Shown here in pieces: positions 55,281-63,374 of a stretch of DNA of 64,000 nucleotides. Position 1 is the first letter of the stretch, and each line of letters starts with the position of its first letter. The translations under genes and the position numbers were made by a program. Source of the DNA: JBLNDJ01 sp050261515 (GTDB taxonomy: Bacteria; Acidobacteriota; Terriglobia; Bryobacterales; Bryobacteraceae). The DNA is taken from assembly GCA_050261515.1 (NCBI GenBank), contig JBLNDJ010000021.1:62001-126000 (forward strand). The letters run 5' to 3'. A model generated the notes under the pieces. The model made no database searches. It saw only the letters and a program-made list of their open reading frames with translations, and had not been told where the DNA came from.

Positions 55281-55624
55281 AACCGCCTGCGCCGCCGCTC
55301 GGCCGCCCGCACTTCGTGCTCTTCCAGCCCGAAGTAATGGGCCACCTCGTGCCACACCGTCTCGCGCACCAGCCGCAGCAAATCGCGCCGGTCGCGCGCC
55401 ATGCGCTCGTGAGGCCCCTGGTAGATCGTGATGCGGTCGGGCATCGTGAAGCCCTCGCTGACGCTGCGGCGCGGCAGAGGACGCCCCTGGTACAGCCCCA
55501 GCAGCCCCGGGCGCGGCGGCTCGGCCTCCACCACGAAAACGAGATTCTTCAGGCGCCGCCGGAAGCGCGGCGGGATCACCTTCAGCGACCGCTCCACCAG
55601 CCTGTCGAACTCCGCCGGGCTCAT
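55277..55624 (-). CDS. Small zincin-like metallopeptidase
   Basis: A 115-residue protein with HEVAHYFGLEEHE, an HExxH zinc site (His92, His96) with a downstream acid, and TIYQGPHE. This is the small one-domain metallopeptidase family found in many bacteria (DUF1025-type). Arg-rich ends are unusual. Convergent with speA, overlapping it by 4 bp. Physiological target unknown. Confidence 0.85.
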   Translation of the reverse strand: MSPAEFDRLVERSLKVIPPRFRRRLKNLVFVVEAEPPRPGLLGLYQGRPLPRRSVSEGFTMPDRITIYQGPHERMARDRRDLLRLVRETVWHEVAHYFGLEEHEVRAAERRRRRF

Positions 55625-55703
55625 TCGACTAATTTAATCTACCTCGCAAACCACTGGCTTCAGGAACGTTAGGGCCGGCTCGGGTCGTGCGCGCTTGACA
55701 GTA

Positions 55704-55732
55704 TTAACAACCTCCTGCTAGCCCTGTATAGT
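55704..55732 (+). promoter_or_regulatory. Sigma-70 promoter of the Rrf2 gene
   Basis: TTAACA (55704-55709), a 17-bp spacer and TATAGT (55727-55732). The Rrf2 ATG is at 55792. A classical IscR/NsrR dyad is not obvious here. Confidence 0.5.
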
Positions 55733-55791
55733 TGACTCTCTGGAAATGAATAAGGGGACGCTTTACGCGCGTCTCCCGGTATTGAGGAATC

Positions 55792-56229
55792 ATGTTTTCT
55801 ACTACATGCGAATATGCCTTGCGGGCGCTCGTCCGGCTGGCGCAGATGCCGAACGGCTCCGCGATCCTGGGCCGCGACCTGGCGCAAAATGCCGAGATCC
55901 CCGCGAACTACCTGTCCAAGATCCTGTTGACGCTACGAAACGCCGGTATTTTGACGACGGCCCGCGGCACCGGCGGCGGCTACCGCCTGCGTAAACCTGC
56001 CGAAGAGATCCGCCTGATCCACGTCGTGGAACTGTTCGACGGTGCGCGCGCGCGCCCGGCCTGCCTGCTCGGTTGTAAAGAATGCTCCGATGAGGACCCC
56101 TGTTCGGCGCACGACCTCTGGAGGGACGTGCGGGCCGTCTACGTGAACTTCCTCGAGACCACGACACTCGCGAGCATCTCCAAGGACAAGAACGCCGCCC
56201 CTGCGGCGGATTCGGCCGCAGCCAGCTAG
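55792..56229 (+). CDS. Rrf2-family transcriptional regulator with four cysteines
   Basis: A 145-residue regulator. The N-terminal winged helix (EYALRALVRLAQMP, NYLSKILLTLRNAGILTTARGTGGGYRLRKP) is classical Rrf2. Cys91, Cys95, Cys98 and Cys104 (CLLGCKECSDEDPC) form an Fe-S-ligating region similar to NsrR/IscR, so the protein is likely to sense NO, iron-sulfur supply or redox. It has its own promoter. A glycosyltransferase gene begins 10 bp downstream, so the two are probably co-transcribed, an unusual pairing. Confidence 0.9.
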   Translation: MFSTTCEYALRALVRLAQMPNGSAILGRDLAQNAEIPANYLSKILLTLRNAGILTTARGTGGGYRLRKPAEEIRLIHVVELFDGARARPACLLGCKECSDEDPCSAHDLWRDVRAVYVNFLETTTLASISKDKNAAPAADSAAAS

Positions 56230-56238
56230 ACTGGTTTC

Positions 56239-57645
56239 ATGGGGCTGGTGCGCCGGGCACCATTCATCTCGGTTGTAATCCCGGTCTATAATTCCGCGGG
56301 ATACCTGGCCGCCTGCCTCGAACACCTCGCGCAATCGACGTTCACGGATTTCGAGTGCATCGTCGTGGACGACGGCTCGACCGACGGGTCGGCCTGGGTC
56401 GCCCGCCGCCATGGCGCGCGTGTGATCTCAACGGCAGGGCGCCGCGGTCCGGCGCACGCGCGCAACGTGGGCGCGCGCGCCGCTTCGGGCGGCATTCTCT
56501 TTTTCATCGACGCCGACGTGTGCGTGCACCCGGACACCGTCGCCCGCCTGCTCGAAGATTTCGACGGCGACCCGGCGCTGGCGGCCGTCATCGGTTCCTA
56601 CGACGACGCGCCCGGCTCGGGCGACTTCCTCTCGCAGTACCGCAACCTGATGCACTGCTACGTGCACCAGACCGGGCGCCGGCGCGCCTCCACGTTCTGG
56701 AGCGGATGCGGCGCCATCCGCCGGCCGGTGTTCCTCGCGCACGGAGGGTTCAACGAGAGCTACCGGCGGCCGGCCATCGAAGACATCGAGCTCGGCTACC
56801 GGCTCATCTCGGCCGGCGAGCAGATCCTGCTCGACCGCAACCTGCTCGCCAAGCACCTGAAGCGCTGGAGCCTCTGGAGCACGGTCAAGACCGACGTCAT
56901 TTGCCGCGGCATTCCGTGGACCGAGCTCATCCTGCGCGACCGCAAGCTGCCCAACGACCTCAACGTGCAGTTGAGCCAGCGGCTCAGCGTAGCGCTCGTG
57001 TTCGTGATGCTCGGCATCGCCGCCCTTACCTCCATCCGCTGGGGCGGCTACTTTCTGCTGCCGCTGTTCGCGCTCGTGTTGTTCCTGCTCGCGCGGTATT
57101 GGGTGGACGCCGCGTCGCCCCGCAGGTCGAAGCTCGGGATGGCGGTCTTCACCACGGCCATCGCCGGCATCGTGTGGCTGTCCTACGCGCTCGGAATGCC
57201 GGCCGTGGCCTTCCCCGTCCTGCTCGGATACCTGCTGCTGTTTCTGCGGGACAAGTACGCGTACGCCACATACAGCCGCCGCAGGCTGACCGGCGCGCTG
57301 CTGGGCGCGTACATGATTTTCGCGATCGCCTTCGTCCTCGGCTATCTGCCCAATCACTACCTGGTGTTCGGTTTCCTCGGCACGCTGGCCGTGCTGGTCG
57401 CGCTCAACCTGAAGTTCTACCTGTTTCTCGCGGCCAAGCGCGGCAAGCTGTTCGCCGCCACGGCGATTCCGTTTCACCTGCTCTACTTCTTCTACAACGG
57501 GATTTCGTTCAGTGTGGGGCTCGCGCGCCATGCCCTGAGGAGGGCCGTAAAAAGGCCGCAGCCGGCGTCTCCGGCTGCGAATTGGCGGCAAGAAGGGGCG
57601 CCGCACAAAAGCGCCCCGAGGAGGACATCGCGTTTCAATAGATAA
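56239..57645 (+). CDS. Family 2 glycosyltransferase with C-terminal membrane domain
   Basis: A 468-residue protein. Residues 8-230 are a GT-A domain: SVVIPVYNSAGYLAACLEHL, VVDDGSTDGS, HARNVGARAASG, FIDADVCVHPDT and RRPAIEDIELGYRLI. The remaining part holds about six hydrophobic helices (VFVMLGIAALTSI; LLPLFALVLFLLARYWV; AVLVALNLKFYLFLAA). It uses a nucleotide sugar to build an envelope glycan or glycolipid. Its last 100 bp contain two GC-rich hairpins and give a Pro/Arg-rich tail. Likely operon with the Rrf2 regulator. Confidence 0.88.
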   Translation: MGLVRRAPFISVVIPVYNSAGYLAACLEHLAQSTFTDFECIVVDDGSTDGSAWVARRHGARVISTAGRRGPAHARNVGARAASGGILFFIDADVCVHPDTVARLLEDFDGDPALAAVIGSYDDAPGSGDFLSQYRNLMHCYVHQTGRRRASTFWSGCGAIRRPVFLAHGGFNESYRRPAIEDIELGYRLISAGEQILLDRNLLAKHLKRWSLWSTVKTDVICRGIPWTELILRDRKLPNDLNVQLSQRLSVALVFVMLGIAALTSIRWGGYFLLPLFALVLFLLARYWVDAASPRRSKLGMAVFTTAIAGIVWLSYALGMPAVAFPVLLGYLLLFLRDKYAYATYSRRRLTGALLGAYMIFAIAFVLGYLPNHYLVFGFLGTLAVLVALNLKFYLFLAAKRGKLFAATAIPFHLLYFFYNGISFSVGLARHALRRAVKRPQPASPAANWRQEGAPHKSAPRRTSRFNR

Positions 57646-57682
57646 GTGCCGAAAGGGGCTGAATCTTCTCGCGGTCAACATA

Positions 57683-57699
57683 ACTTTGTACTATAAAGT
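57683..57699. promoter_or_regulatory. Candidate operator ACTTT-N7-AAAGT
   Basis: An inverted repeat directly abutting the -35 hexamer of the promoter below; it is a plausible site for the winged-helix protein encoded two genes on. Confidence 0.4.
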
Positions 57700-57701
57700 A
57701 C

Positions 57702-57730
57702 TTGACAGATTTTCTCGTCACGCGTACGAT
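57702..57730 (+). promoter_or_regulatory. Sigma-70 promoter of the membrane-protein/winged-helix operon
   Basis: TTGACA (57702-57707), a 17-bp spacer and TACGAT (57725-57730). Initiation 7 bp downstream would fall on the ATG at 57737, giving a leaderless mRNA. Confidence 0.5.
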
Positions 57731-57736
57731 CGAAGC

Positions 57737-58351
57737 ATGTTGCCGGCCCGTCCGCTGCGCCCGCTTCCGGAGGAACCCGCCGCCATACATACCCGTGCCA
57801 TGGACAATCTCCGGTTCATCCGGCAGACCATGGAGAAGGCCACGGCGTTCACGGCCGTGCCGGGGCGCGGGCTCGTTGTCGTGGGCATCACGGCTCTTCT
57901 TGCGGCGCTCGCCGCGCGCGGCCATCAGGCTGTGCGCGCGTGGCTCGCGGTCTGGCTCGGCGAGGCGGTGGTTTCCTTCGCGATCGCCGGCGGCGCGACG
58001 TTCCGCAAGGCGCGCGTCTCGAAGCTGCCGCTGTTTTCGATTCCAGGCAAGCGCTTTGCCCTGAGCTTCACGCCGCCGATGGTGGTCGGCGCGCTGCTCA
58101 CCGCCGCGCTCTGGTACTACGGGCTCTACGCGGCGATTCCGGGCATGTGGCTGCTGCTTTATGGGACGGGCATCGTCACGGGCGGCGCGTTTTCCGTCAG
58201 GGTGGTCCCGGTCATGGGCCTGTGCTTTATGGCCGTGGGGGCCGCCGCCCTGTTTTTGCCGTTCGAGTGGCGCGACTGGGTGATGGGCGCCGGCTTCGGC
58301 GGACTGCACATCGTGTTCGGAATCGTCATTGCCAGGAGGTATGGTGGCTAA
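57737..58351 (+). CDS. Membrane protein of unknown function (paired with winged-helix regulator)
   Basis: A 204-residue protein. DNLRFIRQTMEKATAFTAVPGRG at about residues 23-45 precedes the first helix; about five hydrophobic segments follow (LVVVGITALLAALAA; VWLGEAVVSFAIAGG; PPMVVGALLTAALWYYG; WLLLYGTGIVTGGAF; MGLCFMAVGAAALFLPF). I recognise the FTAVPG-type family from acidobacterial genomes, where it is found beside winged-helix regulators. ATG at 57737 is chosen; ATG 57800 would remove the N-terminal 21 residues. Its stop overlaps the regulator start. Confidence 0.72.
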   Translation: MLPARPLRPLPEEPAAIHTRAMDNLRFIRQTMEKATAFTAVPGRGLVVVGITALLAALAARGHQAVRAWLAVWLGEAVVSFAIAGGATFRKARVSKLPLFSIPGKRFALSFTPPMVVGALLTAALWYYGLYAAIPGMWLLLYGTGIVTGGAFSVRVVPVMGLCFMAVGAAALFLPFEWRDWVMGAGFGGLHIVFGIVIARRYGG

Positions 58352-58733
58352 GACCAGCGCATTGCGGCAATCCGGGGCCCGCCGATCCGCTCCCGAGCAG
58401 GGCCGGTTGAGCGAACTGCCGGGGCGCGCCGGCGAGGCCGCCGTCGCGCTCGACCGCATCATTCACGAGCGCATGCGGCTCGGCATCGTCTCCGCTCTCG
58501 CGGTCAACGAGACGCTCACGTTCAACGACCTCAAGAAGCTGCTCAACACGACCGACGGCAACCTGAGCGTGCACGCGCGCAAGCTCGAAGAAGCCGGCTA
58601 CATCGCCTGCTCGAAGTTCTTCGAGGGCCGCCTGCCCAAGACCGAGTACCGCCTGAGCGCGCAGGGCAAGCAGGCGCTCGAGCGTTATCTCGACCACATG
58701 GAAGCTCTGATTCGCGCCACGCGCGACCGCTGA
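58344..58733 (+). CDS. MarR/PadR-like winged-helix regulator
   Basis: About 129 residues. RIIHERMRLGIVSALAVNETLTFNDLKKLLNTTDGNLSVHARKLEEAGYIACSKFFEGRLPKTEYRLS is a complete winged helix of the HTH_34 type. GTG 58344 is used because AGGAGG at 58334-58339 gives it proper spacing; ATG 58341 is the alternative. It overlaps the membrane-protein stop. The two genes are probably an autoregulated unit acting at the dyad upstream of 57737. Confidence 0.88.
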   Translation: MAKTSALRQSGARRSAPEQGRLSELPGRAGEAAVALDRIIHERMRLGIVSALAVNETLTFNDLKKLLNTTDGNLSVHARKLEEAGYIACSKFFEGRLPKTEYRLSAQGKQALERYLDHMEALIRATRDR

Positions 58734-58751
58734 GGTTCTCTTTTTTTGTGC

Positions 58752-59465
58752 ATGAACTTTATGGGCAAAAGTAATTTGCACGTAGCCATCATCATGGACG
58801 GCAACGGCCGCTGGGCGCAGGCGCGCGGGCTGCCGCGCGTTGCCGGCCACCGCCAGGGCGCGCTGGCGGTGCGCCGCACGGTAGAGGCTGCGCCGGATCT
58901 CGGCGTCGGCACACTCACGCTCTATGCCTTCTCGAGCGACAACTGGCGCCGCCCGCCCGAAGAAGTCTCGACGCTCATGCGCCTCTTCCTCGAGTACCTG
59001 CGCAAGGAAACGGCCGAGTGCGCGGCGCGCGGCGTCCGTATTAGTGTAATCGGCCGCCGCGACCGCCTTTCCGCCCCGCTGCGCCGCGCCATCGAAGACA
59101 CCGAAGCGGCGACTGCGCACGGCCGCGACCTGCACCTGCGCGTGGCGGTGGACTACTCCTCGCGCGACGCCATCCTCAGCGCCGCGCGCCTGGCGAAAGC
59201 AGCCGTGAACCGCGACGAATTCGCGAACCTCCTGGCGCGCGCCATTCACGCCCCCGAGCCCGTGCGGGACGTCGATCTGCTGATCCGCACCGGAGGCGAG
59301 CAGCGCCTCAGCGATTTTCTGCTCTGGGAATGCGCCTACGCCGAGCTGCACTTCACCCGGCGCATGTGGCCGGACTTCGACGCGAGCGATCTCGAATCCG
59401 CCCTGCGCGACTTCCACGCGCGAGACCGCCGGTTCGGAGCCGTGCCCGCGGCGGCGGTGGGGTGA
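58752..59465 (+). CDS. uppS: Polyprenyl diphosphate synthase (undecaprenyl, cis-type)
   Basis: About 237 residues. IIMDGNGRWAQARGLPRVAGHRQGA carries the catalytic Asp16; LTLYAFSSDNWRRPPEEV and RTGGEQRLSDFLLWECAYAEL are the other conserved regions. It condenses IPP units with cis geometry to make the C55 lipid carrier for cell-wall and glycan synthesis. ATG 58752 is chosen; TTG 58746 and ATG 58761 are alternatives and no strong ribosome site is visible. It is not followed by cdsA or dxr, unlike in many genomes. Confidence 0.93.
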   Translation: MNFMGKSNLHVAIIMDGNGRWAQARGLPRVAGHRQGALAVRRTVEAAPDLGVGTLTLYAFSSDNWRRPPEEVSTLMRLFLEYLRKETAECAARGVRISVIGRRDRLSAPLRRAIEDTEAATAHGRDLHLRVAVDYSSRDAILSAARLAKAAVNRDEFANLLARAIHAPEPVRDVDLLIRTGGEQRLSDFLLWECAYAELHFTRRMWPDFDASDLESALRDFHARDRRFGAVPAAAVG

Positions 59466-59469
59466 GAAG

Positions 59470-59567
59470 CAAGAATCCAGAAGTCGGAAGTCAGAATCCA
59501 AAGGTGCGCGCCGGCGCCGTGATCCCCATCTTCTGGCTTCTGACTTCTGGCTTCTGGCTTCTATCTT
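59470..59567. repeat. Inverted pair of CTTCTG-type simple repeats
   Basis: Left arm AGAATCCAGAAGTCGGAAG (59473-59491) and further AGTCAGAATCC; right arm CTTCTGGCTTCTGACTTCTG and beyond (59530-59562). The arms are largely complementary and could pair between the ends of uppS and the convergent gene. The same unit family occurs at 29766-29816. The stop codon of the next gene lies in the right arm. Confidence 0.75.
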
Positions 59568-60349
59568 CCCATCGCCCGCATCAGGTCCGCCGAGAGCGCG
59601 CTCGGGCACCAATACTTCTCGATGTGCTCGATGACGAGCCCCGTGCCGCGGTCATGCGAAACGTAGGGCCGGTCCTTGGGGTCGTACATTGCGTCGGTCA
59701 GGTCGCGAACGAGCACGCAGCGTATGCCCCACTTCGTCATCTGCTTGATGGCGAACGTGCGATTCATGACACACATGTTCGTGTGCACGCCCATGATGAG
59801 CAGGTTCCCGATGCTTTTCTCGCGCAGCAGGCTGTAGATCTCGCGGCCGTCGTCGGAAATCACGTCGTTGCCCGCGATGCTGAGCGCGGCGTGCTGGCGC
59901 GTCCACGCCTTATAGAAACTGCCGCCGGTGTCGCAGCCGCCGCTCGAATCGTCGATCGGCAGGGGCGGATCGGCGAGCGGCAGGTTCGCCGGCGGCTCCA
60001 CGCGCGCAACTTTGAGAATGCTCCGGCGGTGCGGGTCGTCCTTGTAGAAATCCATCGTTTCGGAAGGCGCGTGGATGATGAGGATGCCCCGGGCGCGCGC
60101 CCGGTCGATCACCGGCGCCATCTTTTTCGCCAGCGCATCGACGCGCGCGGTGGCGCCCGCGCACCAGTGCTTGTCCCACATGTCGCAGATCAGGATCGCG
60201 GTTCCCGGCACCGGCAGCGCCTGCTCGAACGTGTACTCCTGCCATGCGCCGCTGCCCTTGAACCCCTCGGCGCGGCTGCGCAGGGTGAGCTTCAGATCGG
60301 CCGCCTGCAACGCCGCCGCGCAAAGCACAACCGCCGCGATTCGCTTCAC
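59561..60349 (-). CDS. Exported isochorismatase-family cysteine hydrolase
   Basis: About 262 residues. The GTG at 60349 follows GGAGGAATC and begins a signal peptide (KRIAAVVLCAAALQAA). The isochorismatase fold is clear: AILICDMWDKHWCAG with Asp56, LIIHAPSETMD, and the nucleophile region IMGVHTNMCVMNRTF with Cys193. Members hydrolyse amides or vinyl ethers such as nicotinamide, ureidoacrylate or N-carbamoyl compounds. The GTGA overlap with the upstream enolase-superfamily gene makes an operon. Natural substrate unknown. Confidence 0.85.
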   Translation of the reverse strand: MKRIAAVVLCAAALQAADLKLTLRSRAEGFKGSGAWQEYTFEQALPVPGTAILICDMWDKHWCAGATARVDALAKKMAPVIDRARARGILIIHAPSETMDFYKDDPHRRSILKVARVEPPANLPLADPPLPIDDSSGGCDTGGSFYKAWTRQHAALSIAGNDVISDDGREIYSLLREKSIGNLLIMGVHTNMCVMNRTFAIKQMTKWGIRCVLVRDLTDAMYDPKDRPYVSHDRGTGLVIEHIEKYWCPSALSADLMRAMGR

Positions 60350-61776
60350 GATTCCTCCACCGCGCTCAGGCCCGGCCTGGTGAGCACCCCGGTCCTCATA
60401 AGCCCGTCCTTCACGACGAAGATGCCGGGGAGCTTCGCCTCCCACGGGCGGTTCGCCGCCGGGCAGTACTGCCGGGCGTTGGCTTCAATGGCCGCCACGC
60501 CCGGAACGTGCGCGGCCAGGCCCGCCGAATGGACCAGCGACGCGCCCGGGCACGTCAGGTCCTGCACGCACAGGAACATCTTGTACTTCTGCGCAGCGGC
60601 CGCCATGAGCAGCGCCTGGCTCTGGCCTTTGCAGGCCTTGAGGGCGACGCCCGTGTAGCCCATCTCGCGCGCGAGCAGCAGGTTTTCGAGATCGGTGAGC
60701 GACTCGTCGATCACCACCGGCCGCAGCTTCGCGGCCTTGTGCATCACGTTCGCGCGGTGCGCCTTGAGGTCGCGCGCCGTCGGCTGCTCGACGTATTGAA
60801 TGCGGTCGAACGCGGCCGGCGCGCCCGCCTTCACGCGGTTCAGGAACTCGATCAGGTACTCGACGTTCGGGCACTTCTCGTTGAAGTCGAGCGAGTAGAC
60901 CCAGCTCGCCACGCCGCGCTTGCGCTGCGCTTCGGCCGTGACGCGATCGACGGCCAGGACGCGCCCGGCGTCCCACTCCAGGTCGTCGCCGTTCAGCTTG
61001 ATCTTGATGTGCGTGATGCCGTTGTAGGCGATCCACTCGGGCAGCGTTTCGGGCAGGCCGTCGTTGAGCCGGTCCTTCAAATCGGCGTCCGTGAGCGGGT
61101 CCACGGCCCCCACGAGGTGATAGAGCGGCATCGCCGCCTTCGGGTCCCGGCTGACGTAGCGTTCGAGGGATTCGCCTTTGAAATCCGGCGCGAGCAGCTC
61201 GCCCAGGTCGCGCGGCAGAAACTGCGGCCCGTATGTTCGGTAGCAGTTCAGCCCGTGCAGCTTGCCGTAGGCGTCGTGGATCGCGGCGTCGAAGGGGCTC
61301 GCCGTGACCAGCGTGCACAGCTTCGGCATCGGCTCGGCGAGATTCGCCGACAGGCGCGCGGCGGCTTCGAGATACGCGGGCTCAAGCGCGATGTTGATCT
61401 CGACGGGATGGCCCGGCTCGCCGTACTTGCGCGTGATCGTCTCGATCTGACCGGCCAGCGCCTTCATCGCCGCGAGCGTCTGGTCGTAGCTCAGCTTGTG
61501 CGACGGGAACGACCACACGTTGCCCATCGGCATCGACCCGAACCCGCGCGCTGTCTTGCCCGAGGCCGACCGGACCGTGCAATACACGTTCAGCAGCGTT
61601 ACGCGGTCCACCACGTTGCCGCCGAACTTCATCGGCCGGCGGTATCGGAAGTCTTCGTAGTCGAGCGAGACGTCTTCGATCCGTATATCGGTGGACCGTG
61701 CGGACCGTGCCAGCGCCGGCAGCGCCGCCGCGCCGGCCAGGAATTTTCGACGGCTCATGGGCATCGTGCTGCCCAT
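60346..61776 (-). CDS. Tat-exported enolase-superfamily protein (mandelate racemase/muconate lactonizing type)
   Basis: About 476 residues. A twin-arginine leader (MSRRKFLAGAAALPAL) is present; ATG at 61776, 61764 or 61758 are all possible starts. The capping domain holds VSLDYEDFRYRRPMKFGG. The barrel holds ITHIKIKLNGDD (Lys-x-Lys acid/base pair), LDFNEKCP, YVEQPT and VVIDESLT, the successive acidic metal ligands of the enolase superfamily. The protein likely carries out proton abstraction on a sugar acid or carboxylate outside the cytoplasm. Co-translated with the isochorismatase-like gene. Confidence 0.8.
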   Translation of the reverse strand: MGSTMPMSRRKFLAGAAALPALARSARSTDIRIEDVSLDYEDFRYRRPMKFGGNVVDRVTLLNVYCTVRSASGKTARGFGSMPMGNVWSFPSHKLSYDQTLAAMKALAGQIETITRKYGEPGHPVEINIALEPAYLEAAARLSANLAEPMPKLCTLVTASPFDAAIHDAYGKLHGLNCYRTYGPQFLPRDLGELLAPDFKGESLERYVSRDPKAAMPLYHLVGAVDPLTDADLKDRLNDGLPETLPEWIAYNGITHIKIKLNGDDLEWDAGRVLAVDRVTAEAQRKRGVASWVYSLDFNEKCPNVEYLIEFLNRVKAGAPAAFDRIQYVEQPTARDLKAHRANVMHKAAKLRPVVIDESLTDLENLLLAREMGYTGVALKACKGQSQALLMAAAAQKYKMFLCVQDLTCPGASLVHSAGLAAHVPGVAAIEANARQYCPAANRPWEAKLPGIFVVKDGLMRTGVLTRPGLSAVEES

Positions 61777-61821
61777 TTTACCTCTCGTTGTTCAGGCGGC
61801 AGCGCGAACGCGCGCGGCGTG

Positions 61822-63300
61822 TCAGCCCAGCTTGCGCTTCAGCAGTTCGCCGACAGCCGCGGGGTTCGCCTGGCCGCGGCTCGCTTTCATCGCCTGGCCC
61901 ACGAAGAAGCCCAGCACGGTGGTCTTGCCGCCCCTGTACTGCTCCACCTGCTTCGGGTTCGCCGCGATCACGTCATCGACGATTTTCTCGAGCGCGCCAA
62001 CGTCGCTGATCTGCTTCAGCCCCTCGCGCTCCATGATCGCGCGCGCCGCGTCGCCCGTCGCGAACATCTTCGGGAAGATCTCCTTGGCCAGCTTGCCCGA
62101 GATCTCGCCCTTGGCGATCAGCGCGATCAACTCCCCCAGCCGCTCGGCCGTTACGGGCGAATCCGCGATGTCCTTGCCCGCTTCCTTGAGTGCCGCCGCC
62201 AGGTCGCCCATCACCCAGTGGGCCGCGGCCCGCGCGTCGCCCGCGGCCCTGGCGGCATTCTCGAAATACTCGGCCAGCGCGCGCTCCGCCGTCAGCACCT
62301 CGGCGTCGTACTCGCGCAGCCCGTAGATCTCGACGAACCGCCGCCGCTTTTCGCCCGGCAACTCCGTCGTCTCGCTGCGCAATCGCGCCAGCCAGCTCTC
62401 GCCGATCCTGAGCGGAACCAGGTCGGGCTCGGGAAAATAGCGGTAATCGTGCGCGTGCTCCTTCGATCGCATGCCCGCCGTCTCGCCCGTCTCCGGATCG
62501 TAAAGCCGCGTCTCCTGAATCACCCTGCCGCCGCTTTCGATGAGCGCCACCTGCCGCGCGATCTCGTAATCGAGCGCCTGCTTGAGGAACCGGAACGAAT
62601 TCAGGTTCTTTACCTCGGCCTTCGTGCCGAACTCCTTCTGCCCGCGCGGCCGCACGGAGACGTTGGCATCGCACCGCAGATGCCCCTTCTCCATGTCGCA
62701 CGTCGAAACCTGGACGTACTGGAGCCGCTGCTTCAGGTCCGTGAGATACGCATAAGCCTCGTCCGAACTCCGCATATCGGGCTCGCTGACGATCTCGATC
62801 AGCGGCGTGCCCGAGCGGTTCAGGTCCACGTACGTGTAGCGCTCCGAATCGCGGAACCCGTCATGGATGCTCTTGCCGGCGTCGTCTTCGAGGTGCACGC
62901 GCGTCACGCCGATGCGTTTCGCGCCGCCCTCGAGCGTGATGTCGATGTGCCCGTGCTCCGCCACGGGCAGCTCGTACTGGCTGATCTGGTAGCCCTTCGG
63001 CAGGTCCGGATAGAAATAGTTCTTCCGCGCGAACCGCGAAACCGGCCGCACCTTGCAGTTCACCGCCAGCGCCGCCTTCACCGCCATCTCCACCGCCGCG
63101 CGATTCAGCACCGGCAGCGCACCGGGCATCCCCAGGCACACCGGACACACGTTCGTGTTCGGCGCGGCGCCGAAGCCGGTCGGGCATCCGCAGAACAGCT
63201 TCGAGTCGGTCGAAAGCTGCACGTGAACCTCGAGCCCGATCACGGGCTCGTATTTGGCCAGCGTATCAGGCGAAACCGTCAAGGCCGTTGCGGAAGACAT
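61822..63300 (-). CDS. gatB: Asp-tRNA(Asn)/Glu-tRNA(Gln) amidotransferase subunit B
   Basis: A 492-residue protein with the GatB signature YEPVIGLEVHVQLST at the start, LFCGCP and NVCPVCLGMPGALPVLN, then KNYFYPDLPKGYQISQYELP, and TYVDLNRSGTPLIEIVSEPDM. The helical GatB/YqeY domain at the C-terminus is present (about 330-490). It presents mischarged tRNA to GatA for amidation. gatA and gatC are not adjacent. Confidence 0.96.
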   Translation of the reverse strand: MSSATALTVSPDTLAKYEPVIGLEVHVQLSTDSKLFCGCPTGFGAAPNTNVCPVCLGMPGALPVLNRAAVEMAVKAALAVNCKVRPVSRFARKNYFYPDLPKGYQISQYELPVAEHGHIDITLEGGAKRIGVTRVHLEDDAGKSIHDGFRDSERYTYVDLNRSGTPLIEIVSEPDMRSSDEAYAYLTDLKQRLQYVQVSTCDMEKGHLRCDANVSVRPRGQKEFGTKAEVKNLNSFRFLKQALDYEIARQVALIESGGRVIQETRLYDPETGETAGMRSKEHAHDYRYFPEPDLVPLRIGESWLARLRSETTELPGEKRRRFVEIYGLREYDAEVLTAERALAEYFENAARAAGDARAAAHWVMGDLAAALKEAGKDIADSPVTAERLGELIALIAKGEISGKLAKEIFPKMFATGDAARAIMEREGLKQISDVGALEKIVDDVIAANPKQVEQYRGGKTTVLGFFVGQAMKASRGQANPAAVGELLKRKLG

Positions 63301-63374
63301 CTATTCATTATCGAACACTCGCGCGAGGTTGCACCCGTTCGCCTGCGCGTCCGACAATAGTTTTCTACACCGAA

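Noticed and set aside
60508..63360. A 950-codon plus-strand open frame
   Set aside because: It is antisense to the enolase-superfamily gene and gatB, both with clear family motifs; its translation is Arg/Val/Leu-rich shadow sequence.
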